Source of the DNA: Monoplex corrugatus
Taxonomy: Eukaryota > Mollusca > Gastropoda > Littorinimorpha > Ranellidae
Assembly (NCBI GenBank): GCA_030674185.1
Contig: JAPXFY010000015.1
Span: 28,683,185-28,747,184, forward strand
Direction: 5' to 3'
DNA: 64,000 bases
Positions 22,870-35,572 of the stretch are shown piece after piece (the first letter of the stretch is position 1; each line of letters starts with the position of its first letter). Position numbers and translations under genes: made by a program. The notes under the pieces were generated by a model, which saw only the letters and a program-made list of their open reading frames with translations, was not told the DNA's origin and did no database searches.

Positions 22870-25800
22870 TCAGTGCACCAGGCAAACCACATAGAATAAA
22901 GAAGAAACCACAAGTCACGTAAATGGCCACTTGGGATATCAAGACTGCATGCCCTGGCCTCTCAGCCAGCCTCCAGCTGATCAAAGACAGCAGGAAAACA
23001 GTAATCATCAACTCTAGTTGAGGAGGATGGACAAAGACATGACAGCATAACAAGAGATCAGGCTCTGTTATTACAAGAGATCAGGCTTGCTGCAGATGGC
23101 ATGCTGGAAGACTATACCTTCTGATGGGCAGACCTACTGAGGAACCTTACTTTTACTGTGTTAACCTTGCAGCCAAGAACAACCTGCTACCCGTGGCAGT
23201 TCCTACCGCCAGCGCTTTAAAACACATCTTTTCCTCCAGCCTTTCACCCTCATCCAGCAAAGAGGATATCCTGAGTGTGTATGCCCTGATGTGGTCACCT
23301 CAATAAACAAAGGATCAATTCTATAAGAATCTTGATGCTACCATCAGCAAGATTCCAGAATCTGAGCACATCATTCTACTCGGTTATGTTAACGTTAAGA
23401 GTCAGATCAGACCACAGATAATGGCCAGATGGTCTCATACAATTCGGTATGAAGAAGATGAACAACAACAGCCAGTGACAGCTGGAGCTCTACTCCCATT
23501 GCAAGCTGTGCATCAGCAATACATTCTTTAAGACAAAGTCTCGCAATACAGTCTCCTGGAGATACTCTATTTGGACACTGACGACAGGTGGACATAATCA
23601 TTACCAGAACAGCTGCCCTCAAATCTGTGCTTCTCACAAAGTTTCCACAGTGCTGACTGTGACATAGACCATTCTATGGTGTGCACCAAAGTCCAACTGA
23701 AACCAAAGAGGATTCACCACATCAAGCAGAATGAATGCCCATGCATCAACACTACTTGGTCAGCCAATCCAGAACTTCGCACCAAACTCAGCTACCAAAC
23801 CGTACAAGCTTTCAAAGTATATGCAGCCCCGACAATGGAGGAGACGTGGCAATTCATTCAATACACTACCTGTAAAACTGCAATGTCATTCCTTGGGAAA
23901 GAAAGGAAGGACCATAATTGGTTTGAGGCTCATCTCTGAAATGGAACTTGTCATTGATACCACAAGAAAAGTTCTAATAAAGTACAAAAGTGACCCATCA
24001 GAAAAAAAAAGGAAAAAGGCTCACTGTGCTAAGAGCAACGGACTAGGTGATGCACAGACCCTGTGTCAAAACATCCATAATTGCACTGAAAATAGTAAAT
24101 GTACCAAGCATGTATGGTGAAATGAACAAAACTTTTGGGCCCATTGCTAGCAACATCACTCCTTCAAGGTCCATGGATGTCGAAGTCGTCAAAGACTATG
24201 CCAAGCACATGATGAAGTGGCCTGAACATTACCAGAACCTGTAAAACACTGAAAACATGATCACTGAGTCAAGTCTGGCCAGCATCCCCCCCCCCCCCCC
24301 CCTCTTGCCTATAGTGAAGGAATGAGCCAGACTAACTCAGCAAGGCCATCGACTCACTTGTTTATGGAAAGGTACCACACAAAGACGACATCCTTGTTAA
24401 TGTGATTCAGTGCAGGAAAACAGTGTTCCTGAGCCATCTCAATGAGCTACTTTGAAGTCTTGGGTAGAGGGATCAGATTTACAAGACATCATCATCATCA
24501 TCAGGTGCCCTGCCGCATGGCGTTGGCGACCATGGACTTCCAACCATCTCTATCTCTCGTTGCCCCCAGCATCTCCCCCACCCTCCTCATCCCCAGCCAC
24601 TCTGCAAGTCCGTCCAGCATTCTCTCCCTGGGTCTACCTGGTGCTCTCTTTCCCTCCAGCTCTCCCGTTGTGACCAGGTGCTCCAAATCCCCCTTCCTCA
24701 TAAAATGGCCTATAAATGTTGCCTGTCTTTTCCTAATCTTCCTTATGAGTGATCTACTTGTATCTGCCTCCATCAAGACTGTCTCGTTTGTTTTCTTTGC
24801 TGTCCATGGAACTCTCAACATTCTTCTGAGAAACCACATCTCGGCTGCCTCAATCTTGCTCTGGCTTTGCTTGCTGATTGTCCACGCCTCGCATCCGTAC
24901 AACAGTATTGGTTCTATATAACATTCAAGGACTCTCTTTCTGATGTTAATTGATAGGCATTTGTTTGTAAGAATGCTTGTCATCTTCTTGAATGCTGTTT
25001 TGGCTTGGCCGATTCTGCCAGCTACATCCGATGTGCATCTGCCGTCTGATGAAATGACCGTTCCCAGATATTTGAACTTATTAACCTGTGTCAAGGTTTT
25101 GTAGGTCCCTTTCATTTTCTGCAATTAGCACGGTGTCATCTGTGTACCGAATGTTGTTTATCCTTTTCCCGCCAACCTTTACTCCAGGGTCTTCTTCCAG
25201 GTTTCTCATGATGTTTTCGCTGTATAGTGAAAACAGATCTGGTGACAAAACACAACCCTGCCTGACTCCTCTTTTAATGTTTTGGAAAAAGCTTATATTG
25301 TTTTTCTATTCTCATTGCAGCTGTTTGTTCCCAGTACATATTCCTGATTATTCGTAGATCTTTTCCATCAAAATTGAGTCTCTCCAGTTGGTTGATCAAT
25401 TCTTTATGTCATACCCAATCGAAAGCCTTGGTATAGTCAACAAAGCATAAATACAAATCCTTATTCATCTCAATTGACCTCTCTATGATAGTTCTTAGGA
25501 TGTATATGGCATTAATAGTTCCTTTCCCTTCCACAAATCCACACTGTTCTTCTGCTATTTCTCTTTTGATTCTATTCTTTGTCCTCATCATGATTATTCT
25601 TAACAGGATTTTTGTTGCATGACTCATCAAACTGATTGTGCGATGGAGTTCGCATTCTATAGCACCTGTCTTCTTTGGAAGTGCAATGAAAATTGATTTT
25701 GAGATAATCTTTGGGGATTTTTCCAGCGTCATAAATTTCATTTAAGAAGACTGTTACAAGACATACGAGATGTAAATATCATTATGCTGTATATAAGGCA

Positions 25801-27320
25801 GACTGTGGCCACTGTAATTATTACAGAGCCTTATTTTGTTCAGTGGTTCTAAAGAGACTGCTGACACTAGCAAATTGCATCTATCCCGAATCCAAGTGTG
25901 GCCTCAGGGCAGAGAGGTCCAATACTGACATTATCTTCTCACTCAGGCAGCTACAGGAGAAGAACCAGGAACAGAAGCAGCCATTGTACATTGCCTTCAT
26001 TGACTTGACCAAAACTTTTGACTTGGTTAACAGCAAAGACCTATTTGCACTTCAGGAACAGACTGGATACCCACCGAAGCTGCTCAATCTTTTGTAGGTA
26101 GGTATGTAAAGAACCCTATGTACTTTCTTGAATATTGTGAATCAACTAGATATAAACAAAAAGAGAAAAAAATTCAATTTATATAAACAAAGAAAAAACA
26201 GGAAGCTACTGAATCTCATTGTCTCTTTCCATGTGACAGCATGCAGGGATCAGTGCAGTTTAATGAATCATCTTCGAGCCCATTCCCCATTCAAAGCAGA
26301 GTGAAGCATGCTGTGTCCTTGCCGCCATTGCTTTGAAGATCTCCCTTGTACTATCATACATTTTCTGAGTACCTAAAGATGGAGTGTATCTACTCACTAG
26401 GTCCAATGAAAGCTCTTCCATCTTGCATGCTTCAGTGCAAAGACCAAAGTGCATGAAGTCCTGATCCAGGGAGATATTCTTTGCAGATGATACCATCTTG
26501 ACATCTCTCAAACAATCTGGTCTCCAAAGGTCAGTCAACTCCCAAGCACATGCTTGCCAAGAATTTTCGCCTCATCATCAGTCTGAGCAATGAAGACCCG
26601 GCATCAGCACAGCGATCATACCTGCAAGTCGTAAATGAATTCATCTACTTTGAATCCAGTCTCAAACAATCTGTCCTTTGACCTAGAGCTTAACAGGTGG
26701 ATAGGGAAAGCAGCTGCTGCTATGGCCAAGCTGTCTAAGAGAGCATAATTTAATGGCTTCCACCTGCAATGCCTGCAATGAATCCTGAGCATTTCTTGGA
26801 CAGACCATGTGCCAAACAATGATGTCCTGGACCAGGCCAGCATGCCAAGCATGCATGTCCTCTTCACACAACAATGAATGTCTTGGCTATATCCCACCAC
26901 AAGCAGGAAAGGCCACATCACAAAAGATATCCTGCATGGAGAGCTCACAGCAGAAACCCAGCCCACAGGGCACACGCTGTTGCAATAAGGGATATATGCA
27001 AACGTGACTTAGAGTCCACTGATATCAGCGTGAACACTTGGGAAGAGACAGCTAAAACTTGATGTGCCTAGCACCAGGTTATACATGCAGGCATCGCTAC
27101 TGCAGAAGAGAAATTAGCTTGAATGTTGTCTGACAGAGGAGAGAAAAGGAAAACCAGTTAAGCCATCAGCTTTCATGTGTGGCAGTTCTACCACGTACTG
27201 CCTCTCAAGAGTCAGCTTGTTGGTCACAAATGATGCTGTTCCACATCCAACCAAGCCCTCAACTGGGCACATCGACACATGCAGACACGGAGCCATCATC
27301 ATCATCACCATACACCATTT
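22870..27320 (+). mobile_element. APE-type LINE family B (endonuclease plus RT), split by a family A copy
   Basis: The endonuclease half (about 22870-24250) shows WATWDIKTACPGLSASLQL, RKTVIINS, QEIRLAADG, SVYALM and HSADCDIDHSMVCTKVQLKP. This domain is often mis-annotated as craniofacial development protein 2-like. The RT half resumes at 25765 with QDIRDVNIIMLY, RLLTLANCIYPESKCGLRAE, LYIAFIDLTKTFDLV, IFFADDTILTS (FADD box near 26490), and DICKRDLESTDISVNTWEE near the end. The 3' end is a CATCATCATC-type tail near 27295. A 1,264-bp family A copy sits at 24490-25753 between perfect 11-bp duplications. Another disruption of about 110 bp lies at 26099-26205. Frameshifts and stops throughout. Confidence 0.8.
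24490..25753 (-). mobile_element. RTE-like LINE family A copy nested in LINE B (11-bp TSD)
   Basis: The 3' end (minus strand) is GGCAGGGCACCTGATGATGA at 24490, next to TTACAAGACAT at 24479-24489. The same 11 bp recurs at 25754-25764. A 207-codon stretch is intact (24501-25124), running from VNKFKYLGTVISSDGR to NAMRQGT. The RT box is YTDD instead of YADD (near 25135). Upstream, FVEGKGTINAIYILRTIIER and LYLCFVDYTKAFDWV are readable. It is the youngest-looking family A copy here. Confidence 0.88.
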
Positions 27321-29439
27321 CATCTTACATCAATTACAACCATAACACAGCTAAACAAGCCAAATAGTTAAATAAAAAGCAGTATTTCAAAACAAAACAA
27401 AACAAAAAAAAAGCAAACAAGCAGCATTAAAAATGTCTGCTGTTGTTTAGCTGCAAAGGAGGTAATGTAAACATTAAACAATTTGAGTAATAATACAATA
27501 TACAGAAAGCGGTCCACTCATTCCACCATAAACAAATGTCTGTTCACAGTACCTCAAAATGGTAAAACCATCAGCAACATTGATAGAATTAATTTACTGT
27601 AACTCTATATGCCTATTTCATAGCTCTGTATACTGACATTTAACTGACAGATGATAAAACAACCTTGTAAAACATACATCATTATGCAACTGTGTTAGCC
27701 CAAAAAATGAATATTCAGCTGCAATAATGAATTTCTAACAATAAAATCATATCAGAAGCGAGATCTCACTGAACGATCAAGCAAAGGAAGAACCACAAGG
27801 GATACCATTCAAAAGAAATATTTTGCTCAAACAGGAAACTACCAAACAAAGCTGATTGCTGTTCTGGCCAGAAAAGGAAAGGGCAAACGCTTTTATGTGC
27901 AACCTAGGTATTGTTAGTAGGGCCGGTGCCTGGAAGCGTCTTCTCACTGTTGTTATGTTGTTTAGATTAAAGCCCAGCCGACTGTTCTGAGCCGTATCAG
28001 GGCTATAATCATCTCATAAAGTATACCATACCTCACCGGAGAAAAAGAAAAGAAAAGAAAAAAAAACACCTGGTAAAGAAAACCAAGTACACATATCACT
28101 GCAGTCATGCACATAATCCAAGGACAGGCCCTAGGTACTGACTACCCCATTCAACCTATCACCTGGGAACTTAAAAGATCAAAGCCGAATACAAATATAA
28201 ACATAACCAAGGACATCAAAACATATAAAAACAGGCCCAAATCACCCAAAATTGCCTCTGCACATCACATCTCCCCATAGCCAAAATGCACTCAATACAT
28301 GTACCCAACCATCAATCCCAAGAGAAAGGATTTATAGAACACATGCAGGTGAATAGACCAGCATGGCAGAAAACAATAGGAAGAAATGACAGAGAGCCAA
28401 GGAGCAAGGCAGAAACAAATAGAGTGACAAATATTGAGATTTCCAGAAGGTGGGGATACCATTTTACCATTAATTATACTGAAAGAGTCCCCAGTATCAC
28501 CTAATTCAAATTCGCCTCATCTTGGCAATTCTGGTTGGGTTCTGGCCAAAAACAGAGCAACCATGTGCCTTAGTGAATAAACTGGATATGGTAGTGCGCA
28601 TGACGCTAAAACAGTTTTGATCACCATAAACTCTAGAAGAAAGAGCTTTTCAAAGGCCAGTTATAATCATGCAGCATGAATGTTTGAAAAACAGGCATTA
28701 GCTTTTGCTGTGAGTTTGATAATGATCAGTTCGTAGACAACAACAACTATTAAAGAAAGCTGACTCTTGCAAGAATCAAGTCATTATATATGAAATAGTT
28801 TGACTTATGTGCTTAAAAAGGAAAAGCAGACTGGTAATCCCTTACAGATTGATTAGGCCTTCCTTATCCTGTCATAGAGTAGTACTAAAACATGGATATA
28901 TACTTTATCTTTTTTAATGTGATTCAGATTTTCTGAGTGAAAAGAGAAAGAGGAGAGAGAGCAGAGGGTGTGTGGGCCAGGGTGGGGGATAGATTGGAAT
29001 TTGCTCTTAAGTTGACAGGGAAATTTTCCAAAAAAATCATGCCACATTGTTTAGCTATATGCTGTATCACACTGCAGGGCAAGCACACACACTCTTTAAA
29101 ACATGTCCTATAGTATGAAGTTATGATGTAACATTACCTTCCCATTCTTCTTTAATCCCTGGACCAATGATTGAAGAGCCAGTGCAAAGCATTGGTGTGC
29201 TGCAATGAACAGTTCACTCCGATTTAATACCCTAGATTCTTTTACCTAACTCCAGGCCATCATCCTGCCACTGTGTCCTGTAGGATGGTACGGTATTGAG
29301 AAAGCTAATGAAGTGCTTGGGATGGGCAAACTTGTCTTTTTTTTCCTTTTTATTTCTTTTTTTTTTAAATCTATCATCGTCAACATTTTGCTTTACCAAC
29401 TGTTGATGTGTTTGCAGCAGCAATTACAGAGTAGTTCTT
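27321..29439. other. AT-rich region holding one SINE-like copy
   Basis: Outside 27950-28503 I see no recognisable feature. Confidence 0.5.
27950..28503 (-). mobile_element. SINE-like element, copy 2
   Basis: Same order of blocks as the 17.0-17.6 kb copy. They include ATAGCCCTGATACGG and GTCGGCTGGGCTTTAATC at the 3' end (minus strand), a shared middle with CATTTCTTCCTATTGTTTTC, and a 5' end with GGGGACTCTTTCAGTATAAT. It is full length by comparison, but no clear target duplication was found. Confidence 0.75.
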
Positions 29440-29470
29440 CAGCATCATCATCAGGTGCCCTGCCGCATGA
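29440..29470 (-). mobile_element. Minimal family A 3' tail (~30 bp) in the mariner fossil
   Basis: CATCATCATCAGGTGCCCTG followed by CCGCATG matches the last bases of family A, and the sequence then stops abruptly inside a mariner reading frame. It is best explained as an extremely 5'-truncated insertion. Confidence 0.65.
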
Positions 29471-30250
29471 GGGAGAAGTTGAATAGACCTTGTAGATAGG
29501 TCACAGTGACTTTCTAGTTTCACTTTATGAGCACTTGTTTTGTCATGATTTGCTGTTACCCACATAAATGGACTGTTCAACTTTGGGCAAACACTTTTCA
29601 CATAATATCTAGCAGTAAGGGCAGATTTTTCAAGCAAAATATCAACTTCTACAGAGCCTTGGGAGTTGATGAAAATGGAGAAAACTCTCTTCACACTTTG
29701 AAAACCAGATTTCAGTACAGCTAGTCTTTTGTCAATAGTGTCCATCCACATTTAATTGGATTGTTTGGGATGCTATAGAAGGTGATCCACATTTCGTCAT
29801 CTGTGATTATGTCACGTAGCCATTTTGGGGCCCTCTAGCTCAAATATTTCAAACAATCGCTTAGAACTCTGAATCCTCTGGTTTTTTTGGGGTTTTTTTT
29901 TTTTTTTTTTGCTCCTCTGTTGAGATATCCATATGGCAGTCACTTTCCTCATCTCAAAATCACACCACAGGAACCATTCAACAATGCCATCTGAAACACC
30001 ATTTAGTGTCACTTATTATACAAATTGGAACATGCCAATCCTCTTCAACTATTCTCTTTAAATGCTGAAGAGTTTGCTTATTCAACACCTCAGTTGGAAG
30101 TCCACATTGAAACTTGCCTACAAAGTAAATTTTTCCTCATTTGAAACAATCAATCCAGCAGCAAACTGTCCTGTGTGGCACACTCTGCCTTCATACACAA
30201 TTATCAAATTGGCATGAATTTTGATCAGATCATCTCCAAGTTAAGCCTTG
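29460..30250 (-). pseudogene. mariner-family transposase fossil
   Basis: Read from high to low coordinates, fragments in changing frames follow the mariner order. IHANLIIVYEGR is in the N-terminal DNA-binding part. LNKQTLQHLKRIVEEDWHV spans the linker (about 30025-30115). LRDIITDDEMWITFY carries the first catalytic Asp (about 29780-29825). FSIFINSQGSVEVDILLEKS follows, then NHDKTSAHK, the second Asp (about 29530-29555), and IQLLPHAA. The protein normally continues with PPYSPDLAPCDF, but here it is cut at LLPH by a tiny RTE-like tail at 29440-29470, so the third catalytic residue is lost. Stops, frameshifts and a poly-T tract at about 29881-29911 confirm decay. The transposase would have inserted DNA at TA sites. 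Confidence 0.75.
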
Positions 30251-30867
30251 CGAAAACATATTATCTCTGGGCTGTTCTGTGCTATGTTCCATTTTTAGGA
30301 TGTACTGTTAGTTACATTTTCAATGGTATACAATTAAACAGACATGATGTCATTAGTTTTGTGTATGTCAATGGCACAAAAGCTGTCTTTTATCTCAATC
30401 CAGGTTAAAAATAATTACTTTAAACAATTCAGAATTAACCAACTACTTGATAAGACTTTTGGACATATCCTCGTACGCACAATACTTTTTTTTTCTCTTC
30501 TTGTATTAAGTTTTCTATTTCATGATATCTATTCAAACAAGCCTTTTGACAGTAGTACGCACTGCTTTTTATATTCCACTTAATTTCTGTTGAAACACCA
30601 TAACTCTCCATATTTATAATCTCCATGCTTTTAAAAAGAGACAGCATGTGTGTGTCTAGTCTTTCTTTCTCTCTGTCCGTCCGTGTATTTGTGTGTGTGT
30701 GCGCGATTGCGAGCTTGTGTGCATGCGTGCGTGTCTGACAAAAATGTATGGACACAATTTTGTAAACTCTTTATAAATAGCTCATATGAATGAGTGAGTG
30801 AGCAAGTGTGTGTGTGTGTGTGTGTGCGCATGCGCGCATGTATGTGTGTGCATGCGCGCATATGTGT

Positions 30868-31675
30868 GCATGTGTTCAAGTTCAAGTTCAAATTGCTTAT
30901 AGCCCAGCCAACTACTAAAGCCATATCAGGGCTAACACCACGTCAAAAACGTCAACTCGGTTAAGATCAAAGACAACAGTTAAAAACCATGTTCACCATT
31001 AACCTTGCAAATCTAAAATGCAAGTAAAGAAAAACAGCTGTGAAATCATACCAGGTGAAATCTATTGATCTCTTGTAAAAACTGGAAAATTGCATCAGGA
31101 AGGACATCTCAGAAGAGGTTCTATAAGGAGTCCGCCATGTCTCACATTATACAAGTCCCAGCAATCAAGGAGGAGGTGTCTGATGCTCAACACCTCATTT
31201 CATGGTATACATCACAGTGCTTCTTTGTTTGTTAAAAGGTATGAATAAGTGTAGGATGTGTGACCCATGTGTAACCAACATAACACTCACTCTTTCATAT
31301 GGTTCCCTGCAGCAGACAGGAGAATTTCTTTCAGGTTAGGGTGGATTTGGAAAAGTTTGTTATCAGTCTGTTCATTCCAATCCTCCTGCCACAGATTTCT
31401 CATGTAAGTGTGTACTTTTGATTTTACATCTGTGTAAGGAATGAAGGATTTAGACATCTTTTCCCTTGTGGCATTCTTGGCCAGGCAGTCAGCCTTTTCA
31501 TTGCCTCCAATACCAACATGGCCAGGAATCCAGGCAAAAACAATCCGGTAACCTTCATTTGTAAGAGACGAAAACAGTTCGAAGAACTTCAGAAGCTCAG
31601 GGTGACTAATGTTTCAGCCATCAATTACCTGCAAAGCGGAAAGGGAGTCAGAAATCCTCAGAAGTATGCTGAGTA
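30868..31675 (-). mobile_element. RNase H-class LINE family D, 3' end
   Basis: Reading leftward: ISDSLSALQVIDG, FAWIPGHVGIGGNEKADCLA (the His-containing end of the RNase H domain, near 31500), YMRNLWQEDWNEQTD, LHMGHTSYTYSYLL, LSIRHLLLDCWDLYNVRHGG, then 3' UTR with TTAGCCCTGATATGG ... GGCTGGGCTATAAGCA and a tandem TTGAAC tail. This domain order fits I/Nimb/Ingi-type LINEs. The upstream RT part is cut off by the family A copy starting at 31676. Confidence 0.75.
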
Positions 31676-33490
31676 TAATCATCATCATCATGTACCATGC
31701 CGCATGGCATTGGCGATTATGACTCTCTATACAAATCTGCCTTTTGTCACTGCAAGTCTATCTCCTACCCTTTCTGTCCCCACCGACTCTACAAGACTGT
31801 CTTATCTGGTGCTCTTTTTCCTCTAACTTCCTTGTTGTGACTAGTGCTCAAATTTCTCTTGCCTCACAAAATATCTGTAAATGTTTCTTAACTTTTTCTT
31901 AATCTTCTTTATGTTTCGGTGTGTTCTTCTTTCAAAACTGTCCTCATTAGTTTTCGTTGCTGTCCAAGGAACTATTGACATTTTTCTGAGAAACATTTCA
32001 ACTGCCTCAATCTTGTTCTGACTCTGCTTGTTGATTGTCCAGGTTTCACATCTGTATAACAGTACTGGTTCTATATAACACTGCAAAACTCTCTTCTTGA
32101 TGCCAATTGATAGGCATTTTTGTTGGTAAGAACCTTTTCATTTTCGTGAATGCTGGCTTAGCTTGGCCAATTCTGTAAGATATGTCTAAAGTGCATCTGC
32201 CAACTGGTGAGATGACTGTTCCCACAAATTTACACAACTTTTCTCAATGTTGTGCAATTTGCCTACGTTTTACATGAGGGGATTTATTGTTTTTTACTGA
32301 TTACCATGACTTCAGTCTCCTTACTACTTAGCTCTAGCCCTTTATTTCTGCTTTCCACTTCTACAATATTCACAAGATTTTGTGAGTCTTTTTCATTTTC
32401 TGCAATTAGAACAATGTCATATGAATAACAAAAATTGTTTATCATTTTCCTCCAACTTTTATCCCAGACCATTCATCTAGGTTTCTCTTGATGCTTTCCC
32501 TGTAAAGTGAAAACAATCTGGTAACAGGACACATCCCTGTCTAACCCGTCTTTTAATATTCTGAAAAGAGTTTATCTCATTTTATATTCTCAATGCTACT
32601 ATTTGTTCCCAATACATATTCCCTACCATTCCTAGATTTTTCCATCAATATTGATCTTTTCCAGTTGGTTGATCAATTCTTCATGTCTGAACCGATCAAA
32701 AGCCTTGGTATAATCAACAGAAAAGTATAAATCCTTATTCAACTCAACTGATCTTTCTATGAGACTTCTTGGGATATATATGGTACATGTATTAATATGG
32801 CACTAATAGTTTCCTCCCCTTCAACAAATCTACATCGTTCTTCTGCTATCTCTGTTTGATTCTATTCCTTGTCCTCATCACAGTTAGTCTTTATACAATC
32901 TTTGTCACATGACTCATCAAGCTTGATTTTACAATGGAGTTTGCTGTCTGTTGCCCCTACTTTCTTTGGAAGTGCAATAAAATTTTTTTTAAATTGACTG
33001 AAATTCTTTTGGGATTTTTCTGGTATCATGAATTTCATTTAGGAAGACTGTTACTTTTTCAGTACCAAATTCATCTAGAGCCTCAATCATTTTTATAGCA
33101 ACATTATTTGGTGCAGGGGCTTTTCCCGCTTCATCTTTTTCATTGCTGCTATAACTTCATCTTTCGTTATTGGTGGTCCTTCAAAGTTCTTTCTACTAGA
33201 AGAATCAATCGTGCATGCCAAGAGTGTCGGGGCCTTTCGATCAGCCATCCGGCAGCAAGATTAAAGACCTTCTCATGCTCTCTCTTCCATTGCACATATG
33301 CTGAAGAGGCCAGGCGACGTAACTATCCAGATCCAGATGTGTTCGTCCCTTCTGTCACTTAAAAAGGTCTTCAGTGCACTCTCACCATCCATCTAACATT
33401 CTGTCTTTTTCAATAATAATTGTAGGCTACCATCTTTTGATTTTAAACAACCAGCTGATGTGCACGTCTTTTTCCTCTGAGCAATTTTAA
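31676..33490 (-). mobile_element. RTE-like LINE family A copy with foreign 165-bp block
   Basis: The 3' end (minus) has GCCATGCGGCATGGTACATG next to a GATGATGATGATTA tail. Family A blocks are readable in order up to the AGCTGGTTGTTTAAAATC region. The RT active site is destroyed (YSYD near 32420). Between about 33195 and 33362 lies sequence with no match to the other copies. Confidence 0.75.
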
Positions 33491-34341
33491 TTTTTTTACA
33501 AAGCGTTTAGAAAAGCAAGAAGGCTAATTCAGTAATTGGGCTTCGAGTGGTGGAACCTAGGAAATAAACATCTCTCTCCAATATTTTTATGCCAGGGCAG
33601 CCAGGCGACTATCCTGTCCTTCGCGATTTTCGACTGCTGTGGGAGATCTCTTAGCATGCCCATGCCAGAAGGCATACAGGTCTGACTTTTCTTTCATCCT
33701 CTGCTGAAGGACACGATGTTCAGTTTGATTTTCCAGTCGCACTGAGAAGAAAAGTCGAGGTCTCAACAGGAAAGGAACCCCGCAACGTCAATGAGTATCT
33801 CAAAAAACATAGACAGAGAAATCAACAATGGAGGCAGAAAACAAAGAGAAGCAGCAAAATGAGCCCATTACAGATGCTGCCATTCAACAAAGAGATGTCC
33901 TTACATTTGGATTGATAATAAATGCAATGAAAGAGAGACAGAGAGAGAGAGCAGCTGCATATAGTTTTGTTGTAGTTGTTTTTGTAGTTACTGACCTAGC
34001 ATGCATTTATACTTCTAAAAATTGCAAGAAAAAAGCCAAGGCCATGAGAAACAGAGAGACAGACAGAGAAAGAAAGAGAAAGAAAGAAAAAGACAGATAG
34101 AGGCACAGACAGAGTGCAGATGCAGACAAAGTTTTTTTTATTTATCTATGTATTCATCTATTTTTAGTGCAACTATGTACATTAAGAGACAATGCATTGC
34201 AGAGTTAACATAAAAAAAACTTCAGTAATTCAATGTCGCTACGTTTTCAACTCTCTCTGCACACCTACAGTGTCTGTCGGTAGGGGAAGGGGGGGGATAT
34301 GTCTGATATCTGTGCATTCTTTACTTTAAAATCTATTTACT

Positions 34342-34393
<52 letters not shown>

Positions 34394-35102
34394 CACACAC
34401 ACACACACACACTAACACACATACACACATTTATGCATGCTGCTGTTTTGAAGGGCATGCCAATAGCATTACGCAGAAAAAGTCAAGCAATCTCAGTTCA
34501 GACCAAACAAGCATCATCAAATATAGGATCCATCCAATGAAACACCCAAGAATCGACAAGGGGATACGACTCCAGCAGAGTGCGAGGAGCATCAAAGACA
34601 AAATCAACAACAAACTCTAGAGCCAGGACGATATTTCAGAAGAAGAGATGGGCGAAAGAAAAGGACTGAAAATATCACAAAGAAAAAAAGCAGAAACAGT
34701 AGGCCTATATGGTAATGCAACAAAACCATGATGCTGCTTTCAATTCATCTATTACTCCATTTGTACCTAATATTGTGAGACTGGAATCTGTAAATGCAAT
34801 CAGGTCCACTTCTGTTATTTGTCATGGCTCTTCACTGCCAGTAACAGCAAACAATGATCGTGAAACCCAACAAAGGACACCTGCATCACTCACTTCATTC
34901 TCCAAACTCCAGATCACATTTAAAAGAAAACAGATTATAATCTTATCTCTCAAGACAGAGGATTGATTAAAACAGTTCAGCTTCCAGTGTGAATAGCATA
35001 AACAGTACACAACACAACAGTGAACACACTTTCACCACAGAAACAGAAAGTCTTTAAGATGTATGACTCGCTTTTAGCAGCAGAGGCTTCACATCACCAC
35101 AT
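33491..35102. other. Unassigned region
   Basis: A (GA)-rich purine stretch at 33930-34110 and the (AC)n at 34347. A 91-codon open stretch at 33828-34100 is Lys/Arg/Glu-rich because of the purine tract and is not called. Confidence 0.5.
34347..34430. repeat. (AC)n microsatellite
   Basis: AC alternation with one CAACAC break. Confidence 0.93.
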
Positions 35103-35572
35103 CATATCATAATCATGTGCCCTACCGCATGGTGTTGGCGATCATGGTCCTCTGTATAAATCTATCCCTCGTCGCTGCAAGTACATCTCCTACCCTCTCT
35201 GTCCCCAGCCACCCTGCAAGTCTGTCCAATACTTCCTCCTTAGGTCTACCTGGTGTTCTCTTCCACTCCAGGTTTCCTGTTGTGACCAGATGCTCTAATT
35301 TCTCTTTAATCATAAAATGTCCTATAAATGCTGTTTATCTTTTCCTAATCTTCTTTATTAATGATCTTCTTGAGTCTGCCTCCTTCAAGACTGTCTCATC
35401 TGTTTTCTTTGCTGTTGATGGAATTCCAACATTCTTCTTAAAAACCACATTTCAGTTGCCACAATTTTGTTGACATTGCGTGCTGACTGTCCATGCCTCA
35501 CATCCGTACAACAGTATCAGTTCTATATAATACTCAAGAATTCTCTTCCTGATGTTAATTGATAGGCAGACA
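35103..35572 (-). mobile_element. RTE-like LINE family A, 3' end
   Basis: The terminus GCGGTAGGGCACATGATTAT at the left, then coding remnants LEHLVTTGNLEWKRTPGRPK, VGDVLAATRDR and so on. It is truncated at the GATAGGCA block. Confidence 0.78.

Noticed and set aside
22870..24250. Host gene for a craniofacial development protein 2-like product
   Set aside because: The homology is to the APE endonuclease of a LINE; RT motifs of the same element follow downstream and the frame is broken.
33828..34100. Lys/Arg/Glu-rich 90-residue frame as a gene
   Set aside because: Composition follows from a (GA)n-like purine stretch; no homologous domain recognised.
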